From an uncultured Prevotellaceae bacterium (GTDB lineage: Bacteria > Bacteroidota > Bacteroidia > Bacteroidales > Bacteroidaceae), in contig CAMYZO010000031.1 in the NCBI GenBank assembly GCA_947303855.1, positions 1-34,397 on the forward strand: 34,397 bases of DNA. The letters run 5' to 3'. Made by a program: the position numbers and the translations under genes. The notes under the pieces are model-generated. The model saw nothing but the letters and a program-made list of their open reading frames with translations, made no database searches and had not been told where the DNA came from. Of this stretch, positions 8,930-17,951 are shown piece after piece. The first letter of the stretch is position 1. Each line of letters opens with the position of its first letter.

Positions 8930-9754
8930 ATGGTTACAGTGATTTTGACAGTTGTTGTTCTGATAGCCGTTGCTGTTTGTTTCCTGGTATTGAAGCGTCG
9001 TTACGAAAGGCAACTGGATGTGGCTGTGAGGCGTGCCCAGAAGAGCGAACAGCTGAAGTCGGTATTCATTGACAATATCAGCCGCACGCTCCGCATGCCT
9101 TTGAACGCCATCGCCGACTTTAGCAATAAGATTCTTGAGGAGAACGACGAGAACATGATGTCGGCACAGGTGAGAAAACTGGTGACTGACATTTCTGACT
9201 ATTCAAAGGATTTGGTGGAGTACATTGAGCAGCTCCACGAAATGTCAAAGTTCGAGGGCATTACTCCGTCGTTCACGTTTATTGAGGTTAACCTCTCTGA
9301 ACTCATGGCCTCCTATCGGCGTGAGGCCATGAACTATACCAAGCCGGATGTGGCCGTCCGCGTCACTACAGACCTCTCACCTCACTGCAGGGCCGTCCTT
9401 GACACCAACCTTATGCACCAGCTGATGATGCATTTGCTGTCAAACGCTGCCCGTCATGTTACGCAGGGCGACATCTTCATCAGGTACAGTTGTGAGCGCA
9501 GGGGGCTGAAGGTCTCTGTCTGCTATGCAAGCATGGTGCAGCCTGAACTGACGGATGCCGATATTATTTCCATCCTCCAGAAGGACGATGCCTTGAAGGA
9601 TGCCGCCAAGTCCTCTGTTCTGGGTCTTGCTATCTGTAAGGCCATTGTCGACATGTTCGGCGGCGAGATCTACATGGACTCGGAGGACAATAATAATACC
9701 GTCGCTACCTTCTGGTTCCCTTGCGAGATGAAGGATATTTATAAGGATTTATAA
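8930..9754 (+). CDS. Degenerate membrane histidine-kinase-like protein
   Basis: 274 residues: one N-terminal membrane helix (about 3-22), a HisKA-like helical pair (40-110) and an HATPase_c-like domain (about 145-270). The H-box reads DNISRTLRMPLNAI, whereas active kinases have NIS-H-E-L-R-T-P-L; position 52 is Arg where the phosphorylated His should be. The N-box (LLSNAARH) and the GLAICK lid remain, but the DxGxG nucleotide-binding box between them is not recognisable (the region reads CYASMVQPELTD). Autophosphorylation is therefore unlikely. It may be a pseudokinase that regulates or scaffolds a partner. No response regulator is adjacent. It is first in the run that leads to porU/porV/ispF, 19 bases before the SGNH gene. 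Confidence 0.75.
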   Translation: MVTVILTVVVLIAVAVCFLVLKRRYERQLDVAVRRAQKSEQLKSVFIDNISRTLRMPLNAIADFSNKILEENDENMMSAQVRKLVTDISDYSKDLVEYIEQLHEMSKFEGITPSFTFIEVNLSELMASYRREAMNYTKPDVAVRVTTDLSPHCRAVLDTNLMHQLMMHLLSNAARHVTQGDIFIRYSCERRGLKVSVCYASMVQPELTDADIISILQKDDALKDAAKSSVLGLAICKAIVDMFGGEIYMDSEDNNNTVATFWFPCEMKDIYKDL

Positions 9755-9773
9755 CACACCATCTGCATCAGCG

Positions 9774-10922
9774 ATGACAGAGAATACCAAATGGGTGGCT
9801 TGTTGGGGAACCGCCACCTCTATCACCGACCGTCGTGAGGCTGTATATGCCAAAGACCTCACGCTGCGCTATCCCCTAAGGATGTGTTTCAGTGGCAGTA
9901 TGCTGCGTTTCCGTTTCTCAAACCTCACGGGCACAGAGCCTGTCACACTCAACAAAGTCTTTGTAGGCCACACGCCCGTCACCTTTGGCGGTGGTGCCTC
10001 TGTCACCCTGATGCCTGGCACGGAGACGGAGAGCGATGCCGTCAGCTACGCCGTACACTGCGGCGACACGATAGAGGTGAGCTTCTATCTGGCCGGTTAC
10101 ACACAGATGAACAGCGGCACGCTGGTTACGGGGCCGTTGTCACGGGGCTATTATGCCTACGGCGACTATGCCGAGGCCGATGAGCTGCCGCTGAACCTGA
10201 CCCGTCATACCAACTGGTTCTACTTCCTCAACACCGTCGACGTGTTTACCGCAGCCGAGAATCATGCCATCATTTGTTATGGCGACTCCATCACCGCCCA
10301 GTCATGGCCTGACTATATGGCACAGCAGGCTTTCGGCACCAATGCCTCCATCATACGGCGTGCCGTCAGTGGCACCCGCATCCTGCGCCAATACGACTGC
10401 ATTACCTATCAGGCATACGGTCTGAAGGGTGCTACCCGTTTCCCCATCGAGATGAACGTGGCAGGTGCCACCGATGTGATTATCCAGCACGGCATCAACG
10501 ACATCATCCATCCCGTAGGCACCGATGTCAACCCCTTCCGTCCGTGGAGCGACCTGCCTACGGTAGAGGAGATGCAGCGGGGTATCGAAGACATCTATGT
10601 CAGGCCAGCCAAGTCGATGGGACTGAAGGTGTGGAGTGGCACGCTGCTTCCTATATACGGTTGGCGCACCTATAATGAGGAGCGCGAGCAGATGCGCCAG
10701 TCTTTCAACGAGTGGCTGCGCACATCGCCAATCTTCGACGGCTGCATAGATTTCGATGCGGCGGTACGTAGCGTTACCAATACAAAGGCTTTTGCCGAAG
10801 GCTTCGACAGCGGCGACCACCTGCATCCCAGTGAGCGTGCCTATGACGCCATGGCGCAGGCTGCCGTACACAAGTTGATACGCTATATGCCCCGGTACGA
10901 CCATGAAGAGAAGTTTTTCTGA
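9774..10922 (+). CDS. SGNH/GDSL-family hydrolase (esterase)
   Basis: The 382-residue protein has an N-terminal beta-rich accessory domain (about 1-165) and a C-terminal SGNH domain. Block I is YGDSIT with catalytic Ser172, block II has the Gly of SGTRIL, block III is GINDI (Asn242) and block V is DHLHPS (Asp348, His351), so the full catalytic set is present. Such enzymes remove acyl groups from carbohydrates or lipids. I see no convincing signal peptide, so it may act in the cytoplasm. Its last 20 bases overlap the start of the next gene, which implies translational coupling to the phosphoethanolamine-transferase-like protein and perhaps a shared role in envelope glycolipid modification (inference). 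Confidence 0.85.
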   Translation: MTENTKWVACWGTATSITDRREAVYAKDLTLRYPLRMCFSGSMLRFRFSNLTGTEPVTLNKVFVGHTPVTFGGGASVTLMPGTETESDAVSYAVHCGDTIEVSFYLAGYTQMNSGTLVTGPLSRGYYAYGDYAEADELPLNLTRHTNWFYFLNTVDVFTAAENHAIICYGDSITAQSWPDYMAQQAFGTNASIIRRAVSGTRILRQYDCITYQAYGLKGATRFPIEMNVAGATDVIIQHGINDIIHPVGTDVNPFRPWSDLPTVEEMQRGIEDIYVRPAKSMGLKVWSGTLLPIYGWRTYNEEREQMRQSFNEWLRTSPIFDGCIDFDAAVRSVTNTKAFAEGFDSGDHLHPSERAYDAMAQAAVHKLIRYMPRYDHEEKFF

Positions 10923-12486
10923 GCGCGTCCGGCCCATCTCGCTTTTCAGGTTTTCGTGCATCGTCAGCATAGCCACGCTGCTTCTCTACAACATACCGTT
11001 CTTCAGTTATGTTGCCGGCAATACCAACGAAGGTGCAGCCGGAAAACTGTTGCTGCTGGCATCGTTGGCAGTCCTCATGCTCGTGCTCAACTTCATGATG
11101 ACCTATCTCACGGTGTTTCTCATGAGACGTGTGGGCCGTTTCCTGCTGGCCCTCCTCTCGCTCATCAATGCCACAGCCGTCTATTTCATCGTGACCTACA
11201 GCGTGATGATAGACCAGACCACCGTAGAGAACGTTTTCAACACCCGTTACTCCGAGGCATCGGGCTTTTTCAGTCCGTTGCTATGGCTGTCGATGGCTGT
11301 CTTTGGTCTGCTGCCCGCCCTCTATTGTCTGCTGCGGCCGGTAGCCGTCGGCAAGGCACGGCAGTTAGGCGTCAGCTGTGGCGTTTCACTGGCCATTATC
11401 CTTGTCGTGGCCTTGGCAAACATCCGGCAGACACTGTGGATAAGCCAGCACGACACCGAACTGGGCGGGCTGCTGCAGCCATGGTCCTATCTGGTGAACA
11501 CCATCCGTATGGTGAGCAGTCAGCACGACCAGCAGGCCGAGGAGATCAAACTGCCCGACGGTCATGTCCGGGACAGCGCGAAGACCGTCGTGGTGCTCGT
11601 CATCGGCGAGTCGGCCCGCAAGGCCAACTTCCAGCTCTACGGCTACAGGCGCGACACCAACCCGCTGCTGTCAAAGCAGGCAGGACTGAAGGTCTATCAG
11701 GCCACCTCATGTGCCACCTACACCACCGCCGGCACCAAAGCCATCCTTGAACCCGTTGACACGGACGACCTCTATGAGCTGCTGCCCAACTATGCCTACC
11801 GCTGCGGTGTCGACGTGTCGTGGCGCACCTCCAACTGGGGTGAGCCGCCCATCCACATCGGCGAATATCTGACAAACGAGGAGTTGGGCGACCTTTACCC
11901 CGGCGAGAACGTCTACCATGACGGCATCCTTCTGGCCGGCCTCCGTGAGCGTATCGAGTCGGGCAGTAAGCACAAGGTGCTCATCGTGCTGCACACCAGC
12001 ACCAGCCACGGTCCGAAGTATGCCGACAAGTATCCCGATGCCTTCGAGGTCTACCGTCCTGTGGCCAGAAGCGTGGAGGAGGGCGAGAAGAACGTCGACA
12101 GGCTCGTCAATGCCTACGACAACACCATCCGCTATACCGACTTCCTGCTTGACAGTCTTATCAACACCCTGCGTGCCATGACGGATTGGCAGAGCGCTAT
12201 GATTTTCATTTCAGACCATGGCGAGTCGCTCGGCGAGAACAAGGTCTTCATGCACGGGCTGCCCATGCGGCTGGCCCCGCGGGTGCAGTATGAGATACCG
12301 TTCCTGGTATGGGTTTCCGACCATTTCAGAGAATACAAGGCTGACGACCAGTTGCCGGCCGTCCTTGAGCAGCATCACATCTTCCACTCGGTGCTCAACC
12401 TGTTGTCGATACAGTCGCCCGCCTACAACGGCGACTTTGACCTGTTCAAGGCCGAGAGCGACGGGGTGGGAGAGAACAGCAACTAA
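10903..12486 (+). CDS. Phosphoethanolamine transferase-like (EptA-type) inner-membrane protein
   Basis: 527 residues with about five N-terminal membrane helices (to about residue 190) and a periplasmic sulfatase-fold domain. Visible sites are VIGESARKANFQLYGY (first metal/substrate loop), SCATYTTAG (candidate nucleophile Thr272, in place of the usual CGTST), and SDHGESLGEN with the downstream HG metal histidine. Family members move phosphoethanolamine from phosphatidylethanolamine to lipid A or other glycolipids. The nucleophile loop differs from the classical SVPCMF continuation, so the acceptor may differ. It overlaps the SGNH gene by 20 bases and is followed by the FAH gene after 12 bases. 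In T9SS organisms cargo is anchored to a special LPS, so an LPS-modifying enzyme upstream of porU is a plausible functional neighbour (inference). Confidence 0.82.
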   Translation: MKRSFSERVRPISLFRFSCIVSIATLLLYNIPFFSYVAGNTNEGAAGKLLLLASLAVLMLVLNFMMTYLTVFLMRRVGRFLLALLSLINATAVYFIVTYSVMIDQTTVENVFNTRYSEASGFFSPLLWLSMAVFGLLPALYCLLRPVAVGKARQLGVSCGVSLAIILVVALANIRQTLWISQHDTELGGLLQPWSYLVNTIRMVSSQHDQQAEEIKLPDGHVRDSAKTVVVLVIGESARKANFQLYGYRRDTNPLLSKQAGLKVYQATSCATYTTAGTKAILEPVDTDDLYELLPNYAYRCGVDVSWRTSNWGEPPIHIGEYLTNEELGDLYPGENVYHDGILLAGLRERIESGSKHKVLIVLHTSTSHGPKYADKYPDAFEVYRPVARSVEEGEKNVDRLVNAYDNTIRYTDFLLDSLINTLRAMTDWQSAMIFISDHGESLGENKVFMHGLPMRLAPRVQYEIPFLVWVSDHFREYKADDQLPAVLEQHHIFHSVLNLLSIQSPAYNGDFDLFKAESDGVGENSN

Positions 12487-12498
12487 ATAGACAACGAT

Positions 12499-13116
12499 AT
12501 GAAAATATTCGCCATTGGCATGAACTATGCCGCACATCATCAGGAACTTCACGGAACACTGAAGCGTCCTGACAGGCCCGTCATCTTCACCAAGGCCGAC
12601 TCCGCACTGCTGAACCAGGGCAAACCCTTCTTTGTGCCTGACGACATGGGGCGCATCGACTACGAGGGCGAGGTGGTGGTGCGCATCTGCCGCCTGGGCA
12701 AGAATATCAGCGAGCGTTTCGCACACCGCTATTACGATGCGCTGACAGTCGGCATCGACTTCACCGCTCGCGATTTGCAGCGCCAGGCCAGCGAGGCCGG
12801 TCAGCCGTGGGCCATCTGCAAGGGGTTCGACGGGTCGGCAGCCATTGGCGAGTGGGTGCCCAAGGAGAAGTTCCTGGATGTGCAGCGTCTGCAGTTCCAC
12901 CTCGACATCAACGGGCAGACCGTGCAGGTAGGGCGTACCAGCGACATGCTCTATTCGGTGGACGAAATCATCAGCTATATTTCCCGCTTCTTCACCCTGA
13001 AGACGGGCGACCTGCTGTACACCGGCACGCCTGCCGGCATAGGCCCCGTTCACATTGGCGACCACCTGGAAGGCTGGCTCGAAGAGCGCAAAGTGCTTGA
13101 CTTTCATTGCCGCTAA
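12499..13116 (+). CDS. Fumarylacetoacetate hydrolase (FAH)-family protein
   Basis: 205 residues, the short single-domain FAH form. It begins MKIFAIGMNYAAHHQEL, and has the metal-binding acidic set around DYEGEVVVRI, the VGIDFTARDLQ segment and the GDLLYTGTPAGIGPV signature near the C-terminus. Family members hydrolyse or decarboxylate C-C bonds in oxo-acids (for example acylpyruvates) using Mg2+. The exact substrate is unknown. It sits 12 bases after the Ept-like gene and 36 bases before porU. From memory the FAH-porU-porV-ispF order is also found in Porphyromonas gingivalis, so the link to porU is old, though no role in secretion is established. Confidence 0.85.
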   Translation: MKIFAIGMNYAAHHQELHGTLKRPDRPVIFTKADSALLNQGKPFFVPDDMGRIDYEGEVVVRICRLGKNISERFAHRYYDALTVGIDFTARDLQRQASEAGQPWAICKGFDGSAAIGEWVPKEKFLDVQRLQFHLDINGQTVQVGRTSDMLYSVDEIISYISRFFTLKTGDLLYTGTPAGIGPVHIGDHLEGWLEERKVLDFHCR

Positions 13117-13152
13117 GGCAATAAAGGCGGCACCATCAGCGTTATATTACCG

Positions 13153-16100
13153 ATGGAACGAGTCCGCAGACTCTTTTTTAGTATGGTTCTCCTGCTGACG
13201 TGCCTGGCTGCACAGTCGCAAGAGTTCTTCAACTTGACCGCCCAACAGGTCAAGGTTGATTCCCTGCTGCCACTCTTTACCTATACCCAGGAGCTGGGAA
13301 CCGGCTACGCTGACTCCGTTTACACGGTTTCCATCGACTATCCCGAATTTATCGACATGAGCGAGAGCGACGTGGAGCGCCTGCACCGGATAACCAGTGT
13401 GGCGCTGCCCGCCATGCCCCAGATACAGCAATATATCGGTGTGTCGCGCCGCCGTGGCACCCTCTATGTGGCTTTCGTGCCCATCGTCTTCCGCGACGGA
13501 CGCTACCAGAAGCTGGTCAGCTTCAAACTGACGGTCACGGGCAGTGCCCCCGCCCGGGCACGTTCCTTGGTCTCTTCTGCCGCCACCAGCCGCTATGCCG
13601 CCCATTCCGTGCTGGCCACAGGTCGCTGGGCAAAGATCCGTGTGCCCTCCTCCGGTGTCTATGAGCTGACCGATGCCCTCATCCGCCGCGCCGGCTTCTC
13701 CGACCTGAGCAAGGTGAAGGTCTATGGCTATGGCGGTGCCTTGCAGCCCGAGAAGCTGACGGGCGACTACCTGACAGCCACTGACGACCTGAAGCAGGTG
13801 GCCACCTGCACCGTCGGCAGTCGCCGCCTGTTCTATGCTGCCGGTCCCGTCAGCTGGAGCAGCAATACCGCCGCTACCCGTACCCGCAATCCCTATAGCA
13901 GCTACGGCTACTATCTGCTGACTGAGAACGACTCCACCGCCCTGACGGTGAGCGAGGCCGACTTCAAGGCCGCCAACTATCCGCTGCCGCCGGACTGCCA
14001 TTCGCTCTATGAGGTTGACGACTATGTCTGGTTCCACGGAGGCCGCAACCTCTACGACAGTCAGCTCTACGGCGTCGGCACGTCGCGTACCTACAACCTC
14101 TCTGCCACCGCCGGGTCTGCCGGACAGCTGACGGTGTCGCTCTCGTATGATGCCTCCTTCGGGGCCACCGTCACCGTCAACGGCACCGCCGTGGGCACCT
14201 TTGCCGTCACCGCCTCGCTCGACAGGTACACCAATGCCGCCGTCGCCACCAGGACCTTCAGTGTGGCCGAACTGCAGGTCAGCAACACCGTCACCATCCA
14301 GCAGACGTCGGGCGGCAACGTCCGCCTGGATTATATCTCACTGCAGTACGACGAGCCACAACCCTGGGCCGACCTGTCAACGGGTACGTTCCCCGTGCCG
14401 GAATACGTCCATAACATCACCAACCAGGACCATCATGCCGACAGCACGGCCGACATGGTCATCATCATCCCCACGTCGCAGAAGCTCATGGCACAGGCGC
14501 AGCGTCTGGCGCAGTATCACCGCCAGTACGACTCGCTGCGTGTCAGCATCGTTCCGGCCGACGAGCTCTACAATGAGTTCTCCAGTGGCACCCCCGATGC
14601 CAATGCCTACCGCCGCTATCTGAAGATGCTCTACGATCGTGCTGAGCGCGACGAGGACATGCCCCGCTACCTGCTCCTCTTCGGCGACGGTGCCTGGGAC
14701 AACCGGATGCTCACCTCGGGCTGGAAGAACTATTCCACCGACGATTTCCTGCTGTGCTACGAGAGTGAGAACTCCTTCAGCGAGATTGACTGCTATGTTT
14801 CCGACGACTACTTCTGTCTGATGGACGACGACGAGGGCGGCAGCATGCTCGTCAGCGACAAGACCGACGTGGCCGTGGGACGCTTCCCCGTGAGCACGGC
14901 CGACGCCGCCAAGACAATGGTCGACAAGAGCATCAGCTATATTCAGAACACCAGCGCCGGGGCATGGCAGAACACCATCTGCATGATGGGCGACGACGGC
15001 GACTCCAACCGTCACATGAGTGATGCCGATGCCGTGGCCCGCCAGGTGGCAGAAAACCATCCGGCCTTCAATATCAAGAAGATATACTGGGATGCCTATG
15101 AGCGCCAGTCGTCGTCAACGGGCTACAGCTATCCTGAGGTGACACAGCTTATCCGGCAGCAAATGAAGAGTGGAGCGCTGGTGATGAACTACAGCGGCCA
15201 CGGCGCACCTTACACGCTATCGCATGAACAGGTGATTCATTTGGCTGACTTCAATGCGTCGGCCTCAGGACGGCTGCCGCTGTGGCTGACGGCCTCGTGC
15301 GACATCATGCCCTTCGACGGTCTGGAGGAGAACATCGGCGAGACCGCCCTGCTCAACCCTCAGGGCGGTGCTGTGGCCTTCTATGGCACTACGCGCACCG
15401 TCTATGCCCACTACAACGGCTATATGAACCGTGCCTATACCCGCTATGTGCTGGGCAACGATCAGAGCGGTAACCGCTGCACCATCGGCGAGGCTGGCCG
15501 TCTGGCCAAGAATCTGCTGATGACGCCCACGTCGCAAGGTAATGATATAGGTATGGACCAGACGGCCAACAAACTGCAGTTCACCCTGCTGGGCGACCCT
15601 GCCCTTAGGCTGGCCGTGCCTACCCTGAAGGTGGTGGTCGACAGCATCAACGGTCATGCTACTGCCACGAGCACAACCCTGGCGGTAGGGCAGACCGTGA
15701 CGGTGAGAGGCCATGTCGAAGGAGCCACGGCTTTCAGTGGGGTGGTGACCGTCACCGTGCGCGACATAGAGCAGCAGATTACCTGCCGTCTGAACGATGA
15801 GGCTGAGGCTTCGACGGCCTTCACCTATACCGACCGTCCCAACGTCCTGTACACCGGCAGCGACAGTGTCAGGAACGGGCAGTTCACCCTGCGTTTCGTG
15901 CTGCCGAAGGATATCAGCTATAGCGATGGCACCGGACTCATCACCCTCTATGCCATCAGCGCCGACAAACGCAGCTCTGCCCATGGCTACACCACGAGTT
16001 TCACCATGAAGGCCGGAAGCCAGACGGCTGACGACGGCGTAGGTCCCAGCATCTATTGCTACCTGAACAGCAGCGCCTTCGTCAACGGCGGTACGGTGAA

Positions 16101-16695
16101 CGCCACACCCATGTTCCATGCCGAACTCTACGATAAGGACGGCATCAACGTCTCCGACGGCGGCGTAGGTCATAACCTGGAACTGACAGTCGACGGACAG
16201 ATGGCACGCACCTATGTGCTGAACGACTATTTCCAGTTCGACTTCGGCGACTACCGCAGCGGCAGCGTCAACTACAGTCTGCCGGCACTCTCGGCCGGTC
16301 AGCACCGTCTGCTGCTGCGTGCCTGGGATGCCCTGAACAACTCGTCAACAGCCGAACTACAGTTCCAGGTCGCCAGTGGCTTAGAGCCCAGCATCTTCAG
16401 CGTCGACTGCACGCCGAATCCTGCCAGCACGTCGACGACGTTCATGGTCAGCCACGACCGTCCCGGCTCGTCGGTCGATGTGCAGATAGATGTCTTCGAT
16501 ACCTCCGGACGCCAGTTATGGCGCCATACGGAGACAGGTGTGCCCGCTGACCAGTCGTACACCGTCAACTGGGATCTCACTACCAGCGGCGGCCACCGCC
16601 TGCAGACGGGTGTCTACCTCTACCGCGTCCTGCTGAGCAGCGACGGCAGTTCGCAGGCTTCGCAGGCCAAGAAACTGATTATATTAAAGAAATAA
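13153..16695 (+). CDS. porU: T9SS C-terminal signal peptidase / sortase PorU
   Basis: 1180 residues with a signal peptide (MERVRRLFFSMVLLLTCLAA) and a gingipain-type C25 peptidase domain in the middle. The His of the catalytic pair lies in NYSGHGAP (His683) and the Cys in LTASCDIMPFD (Cys716), both intact. The C-terminal 90 or so residues form a T9SS-type domain with VFDTSGRQLW and LQTGVYLYRVLL. PorU is an outer-membrane cysteine protease that removes C-terminal sorting domains from T9SS cargo and joins the cargo to anionic LPS in P. gingivalis; it keeps its own C-terminal domain. The length matches the family. porV follows 21 bases later. The lyase at 4096-8745 is an obvious candidate substrate. 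Confidence 0.95.
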   Translation: MERVRRLFFSMVLLLTCLAAQSQEFFNLTAQQVKVDSLLPLFTYTQELGTGYADSVYTVSIDYPEFIDMSESDVERLHRITSVALPAMPQIQQYIGVSRRRGTLYVAFVPIVFRDGRYQKLVSFKLTVTGSAPARARSLVSSAATSRYAAHSVLATGRWAKIRVPSSGVYELTDALIRRAGFSDLSKVKVYGYGGALQPEKLTGDYLTATDDLKQVATCTVGSRRLFYAAGPVSWSSNTAATRTRNPYSSYGYYLLTENDSTALTVSEADFKAANYPLPPDCHSLYEVDDYVWFHGGRNLYDSQLYGVGTSRTYNLSATAGSAGQLTVSLSYDASFGATVTVNGTAVGTFAVTASLDRYTNAAVATRTFSVAELQVSNTVTIQQTSGGNVRLDYISLQYDEPQPWADLSTGTFPVPEYVHNITNQDHHADSTADMVIIIPTSQKLMAQAQRLAQYHRQYDSLRVSIVPADELYNEFSSGTPDANAYRRYLKMLYDRAERDEDMPRYLLLFGDGAWDNRMLTSGWKNYSTDDFLLCYESENSFSEIDCYVSDDYFCLMDDDEGGSMLVSDKTDVAVGRFPVSTADAAKTMVDKSISYIQNTSAGAWQNTICMMGDDGDSNRHMSDADAVARQVAENHPAFNIKKIYWDAYERQSSSTGYSYPEVTQLIRQQMKSGALVMNYSGHGAPYTLSHEQVIHLADFNASASGRLPLWLTASCDIMPFDGLEENIGETALLNPQGGAVAFYGTTRTVYAHYNGYMNRAYTRYVLGNDQSGNRCTIGEAGRLAKNLLMTPTSQGNDIGMDQTANKLQFTLLGDPALRLAVPTLKVVVDSINGHATATSTTLAVGQTVTVRGHVEGATAFSGVVTVTVRDIEQQITCRLNDEAEASTAFTYTDRPNVLYTGSDSVRNGQFTLRFVLPKDISYSDGTGLITLYAISADKRSSAHGYTTSFTMKAGSQTADDGVGPSIYCYLNSSAFVNGGTVNATPMFHAELYDKDGINVSDGGVGHNLELTVDGQMARTYVLNDYFQFDFGDYRSGSVNYSLPALSAGQHRLLLRAWDALNNSSTAELQFQVASGLEPSIFSVDCTPNPASTSTTFMVSHDRPGSSVDVQIDVFDTSGRQLWRHTETGVPADQSYTVNWDLTTSGGHRLQTGVYLYRVLLSSDGSSQASQAKKLIILKK

Positions 16696-16716
16696 CATAA
16701 CATCACACCACTCACA

Positions 16717-17898
16717 ATGAAGTATAGCAGCAGATGGGCGAAAGCCTTAGTAATTGTATCCTCATTATCATTTAGCGCTAATGCAACGGCCGACGATGGT
16801 GACAAGCTCAACACCTTCAACCCCGTGGAGCACGCCATCATCTCAGAGACCATCGCCCCCGATGCCCGCGCTGCCGGTATGGGCGACGTGGGTGCCGCCA
16901 CCGACCCCGACGTCAACTCCCAGTACTGGAACCCCGCCAAGTACCCATTCTGCATCAGCCGCGCCGGCGTAGCCCTGAACTACACGCCGTGGCTGCGACA
17001 GTTGGTGAACGACATCGACCTGGCTTACGTGGCGGGCTACTACCGCATTGGCGACTATTCGGCCATCTCTGGCTCGCTGCGCTACTTCTCGCTCGGTGAG
17101 GTCTATACGGACTATGGCAACAGCGACATGACCGTCAAGCCCTACGAGATGTCGATTGATGCCGCCTACTCGCTGATGCTCAGCGAGACATTCTCCATAG
17201 CCGCTGCCATCCGCTGGATCTACAGCGACCTGCGCTTCGACTATTCTGAGGACTCCAAGCCCGCCTCGGCCTTTGCTGCCGACCTGGCCATGTACTACAA
17301 TAACTATGTCATGCTGGGACAGCGCGAGTGCCAGCTGGGTCTGGGTATGAATATCCGCAATATCGGTTCCAAGATTTCGTTCTACGGCGACGAGGAGAGC
17401 CAGTTCATACCGGCTAACCTGCGTCTGGGCGCCTCGCTGATGGTGCCTGTCGACGAATACAACCGGTTCACCATCACTGCCGATGCAAACAAACTGCTGG
17501 TGCCCACCGTGCCCCGGCAGAACGAGGGCGAGAGCAACTCGGAATACCAGGACCGTGTGCGCCGCGAATACAGCGACGTAGGCTCCATCAAGGGTATCTT
17601 CCAGAGTTTCAGCGACGCCCCCGGCGGCTTCAAGGAGGAGCTGGAGGAGGTGCAGTGGTCGGTGGGTGCCGAGTATGTCTATCACGACCAGTTCTCGCTG
17701 CGTGCCGGCTATCACCATCAGGCTGAGTCGAAGGGTAACCTGAAGTACTTCACCATCGGCGGCGGCTTCCGCATGAGTGTCTTCTCGCTCGACGTGGGCT
17801 ACGTCATCTCCACGGCCCGCAGCAATCCCCTTGACCAGACCCTGCGTTTCACCCTGGCGTTCGATATGGACGGCATCAAAGATTTGTTTAGGAAGTAA
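16717..17898 (+). CDS. porV: T9SS outer-membrane shuttle protein PorV
   Basis: 393 residues with a signal peptide (ending near FSANATA) and an alternating amphipathic pattern of a FadL-like 14-strand beta-barrel. The family motif ARAAGMGDVGAATDPDVNS-QYWNPAKY lies near the N-terminus, and GSIKGIFQSFSDAPGGFKEEL marks the extracellular loop region. PorV carries T9SS substrates from the translocon to the PorU attachment complex. The stop codon is followed two bases later by a GC-rich palindromic repeat that marks the left edge of an inserted DUF559 cassette. Confidence 0.95.
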   Translation: MKYSSRWAKALVIVSSLSFSANATADDGDKLNTFNPVEHAIISETIAPDARAAGMGDVGAATDPDVNSQYWNPAKYPFCISRAGVALNYTPWLRQLVNDIDLAYVAGYYRIGDYSAISGSLRYFSLGEVYTDYGNSDMTVKPYEMSIDAAYSLMLSETFSIAAAIRWIYSDLRFDYSEDSKPASAFAADLAMYYNNYVMLGQRECQLGLGMNIRNIGSKISFYGDEESQFIPANLRLGASLMVPVDEYNRFTITADANKLLVPTVPRQNEGESNSEYQDRVRREYSDVGSIKGIFQSFSDAPGGFKEELEEVQWSVGAEYVYHDQFSLRAGYHHQAESKGNLKYFTIGGGFRMSVFSLDVGYVISTARSNPLDQTLRFTLAFDMDGIKDLFRK

Positions 17899-17900
17899 TA

Positions 17901-17933
17901 CCCACCCCCAGCCCCTCCCGTGCGGGAGGGGAG
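17901..17933 (-). repeat. Palindromic repeat family A, left border of the DUF559 cassette
   Basis: Read on the minus strand: CTCCCCTCCC, loop GCAC, GGGAGGGG, spacer CT, GGGGGTGGG. It begins two bases after the porV stop and faces away from the DUF559 gene, so with the copy at 18343-18376 it forms an inverted pair around that gene. The stem could also form a hairpin between porV and downstream genes. Confidence 0.85.
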
Positions 17934-17951
17934 TTTAAATAGCAATTTGGT

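Noticed and set aside
15265..16305. A 346-codon minus-strand frame opposite porU
   Set aside because: Composition is that of a reverse-strand shadow; porU is complete with catalytic residues and sorting domain.
17901..17933. The palindrome after porV considered only as a rho-independent terminator
   Set aside because: It lacks a T-run, and the same unit occurs inside coding frames and at a fusion joint, so it is better explained as a mobile repeat.
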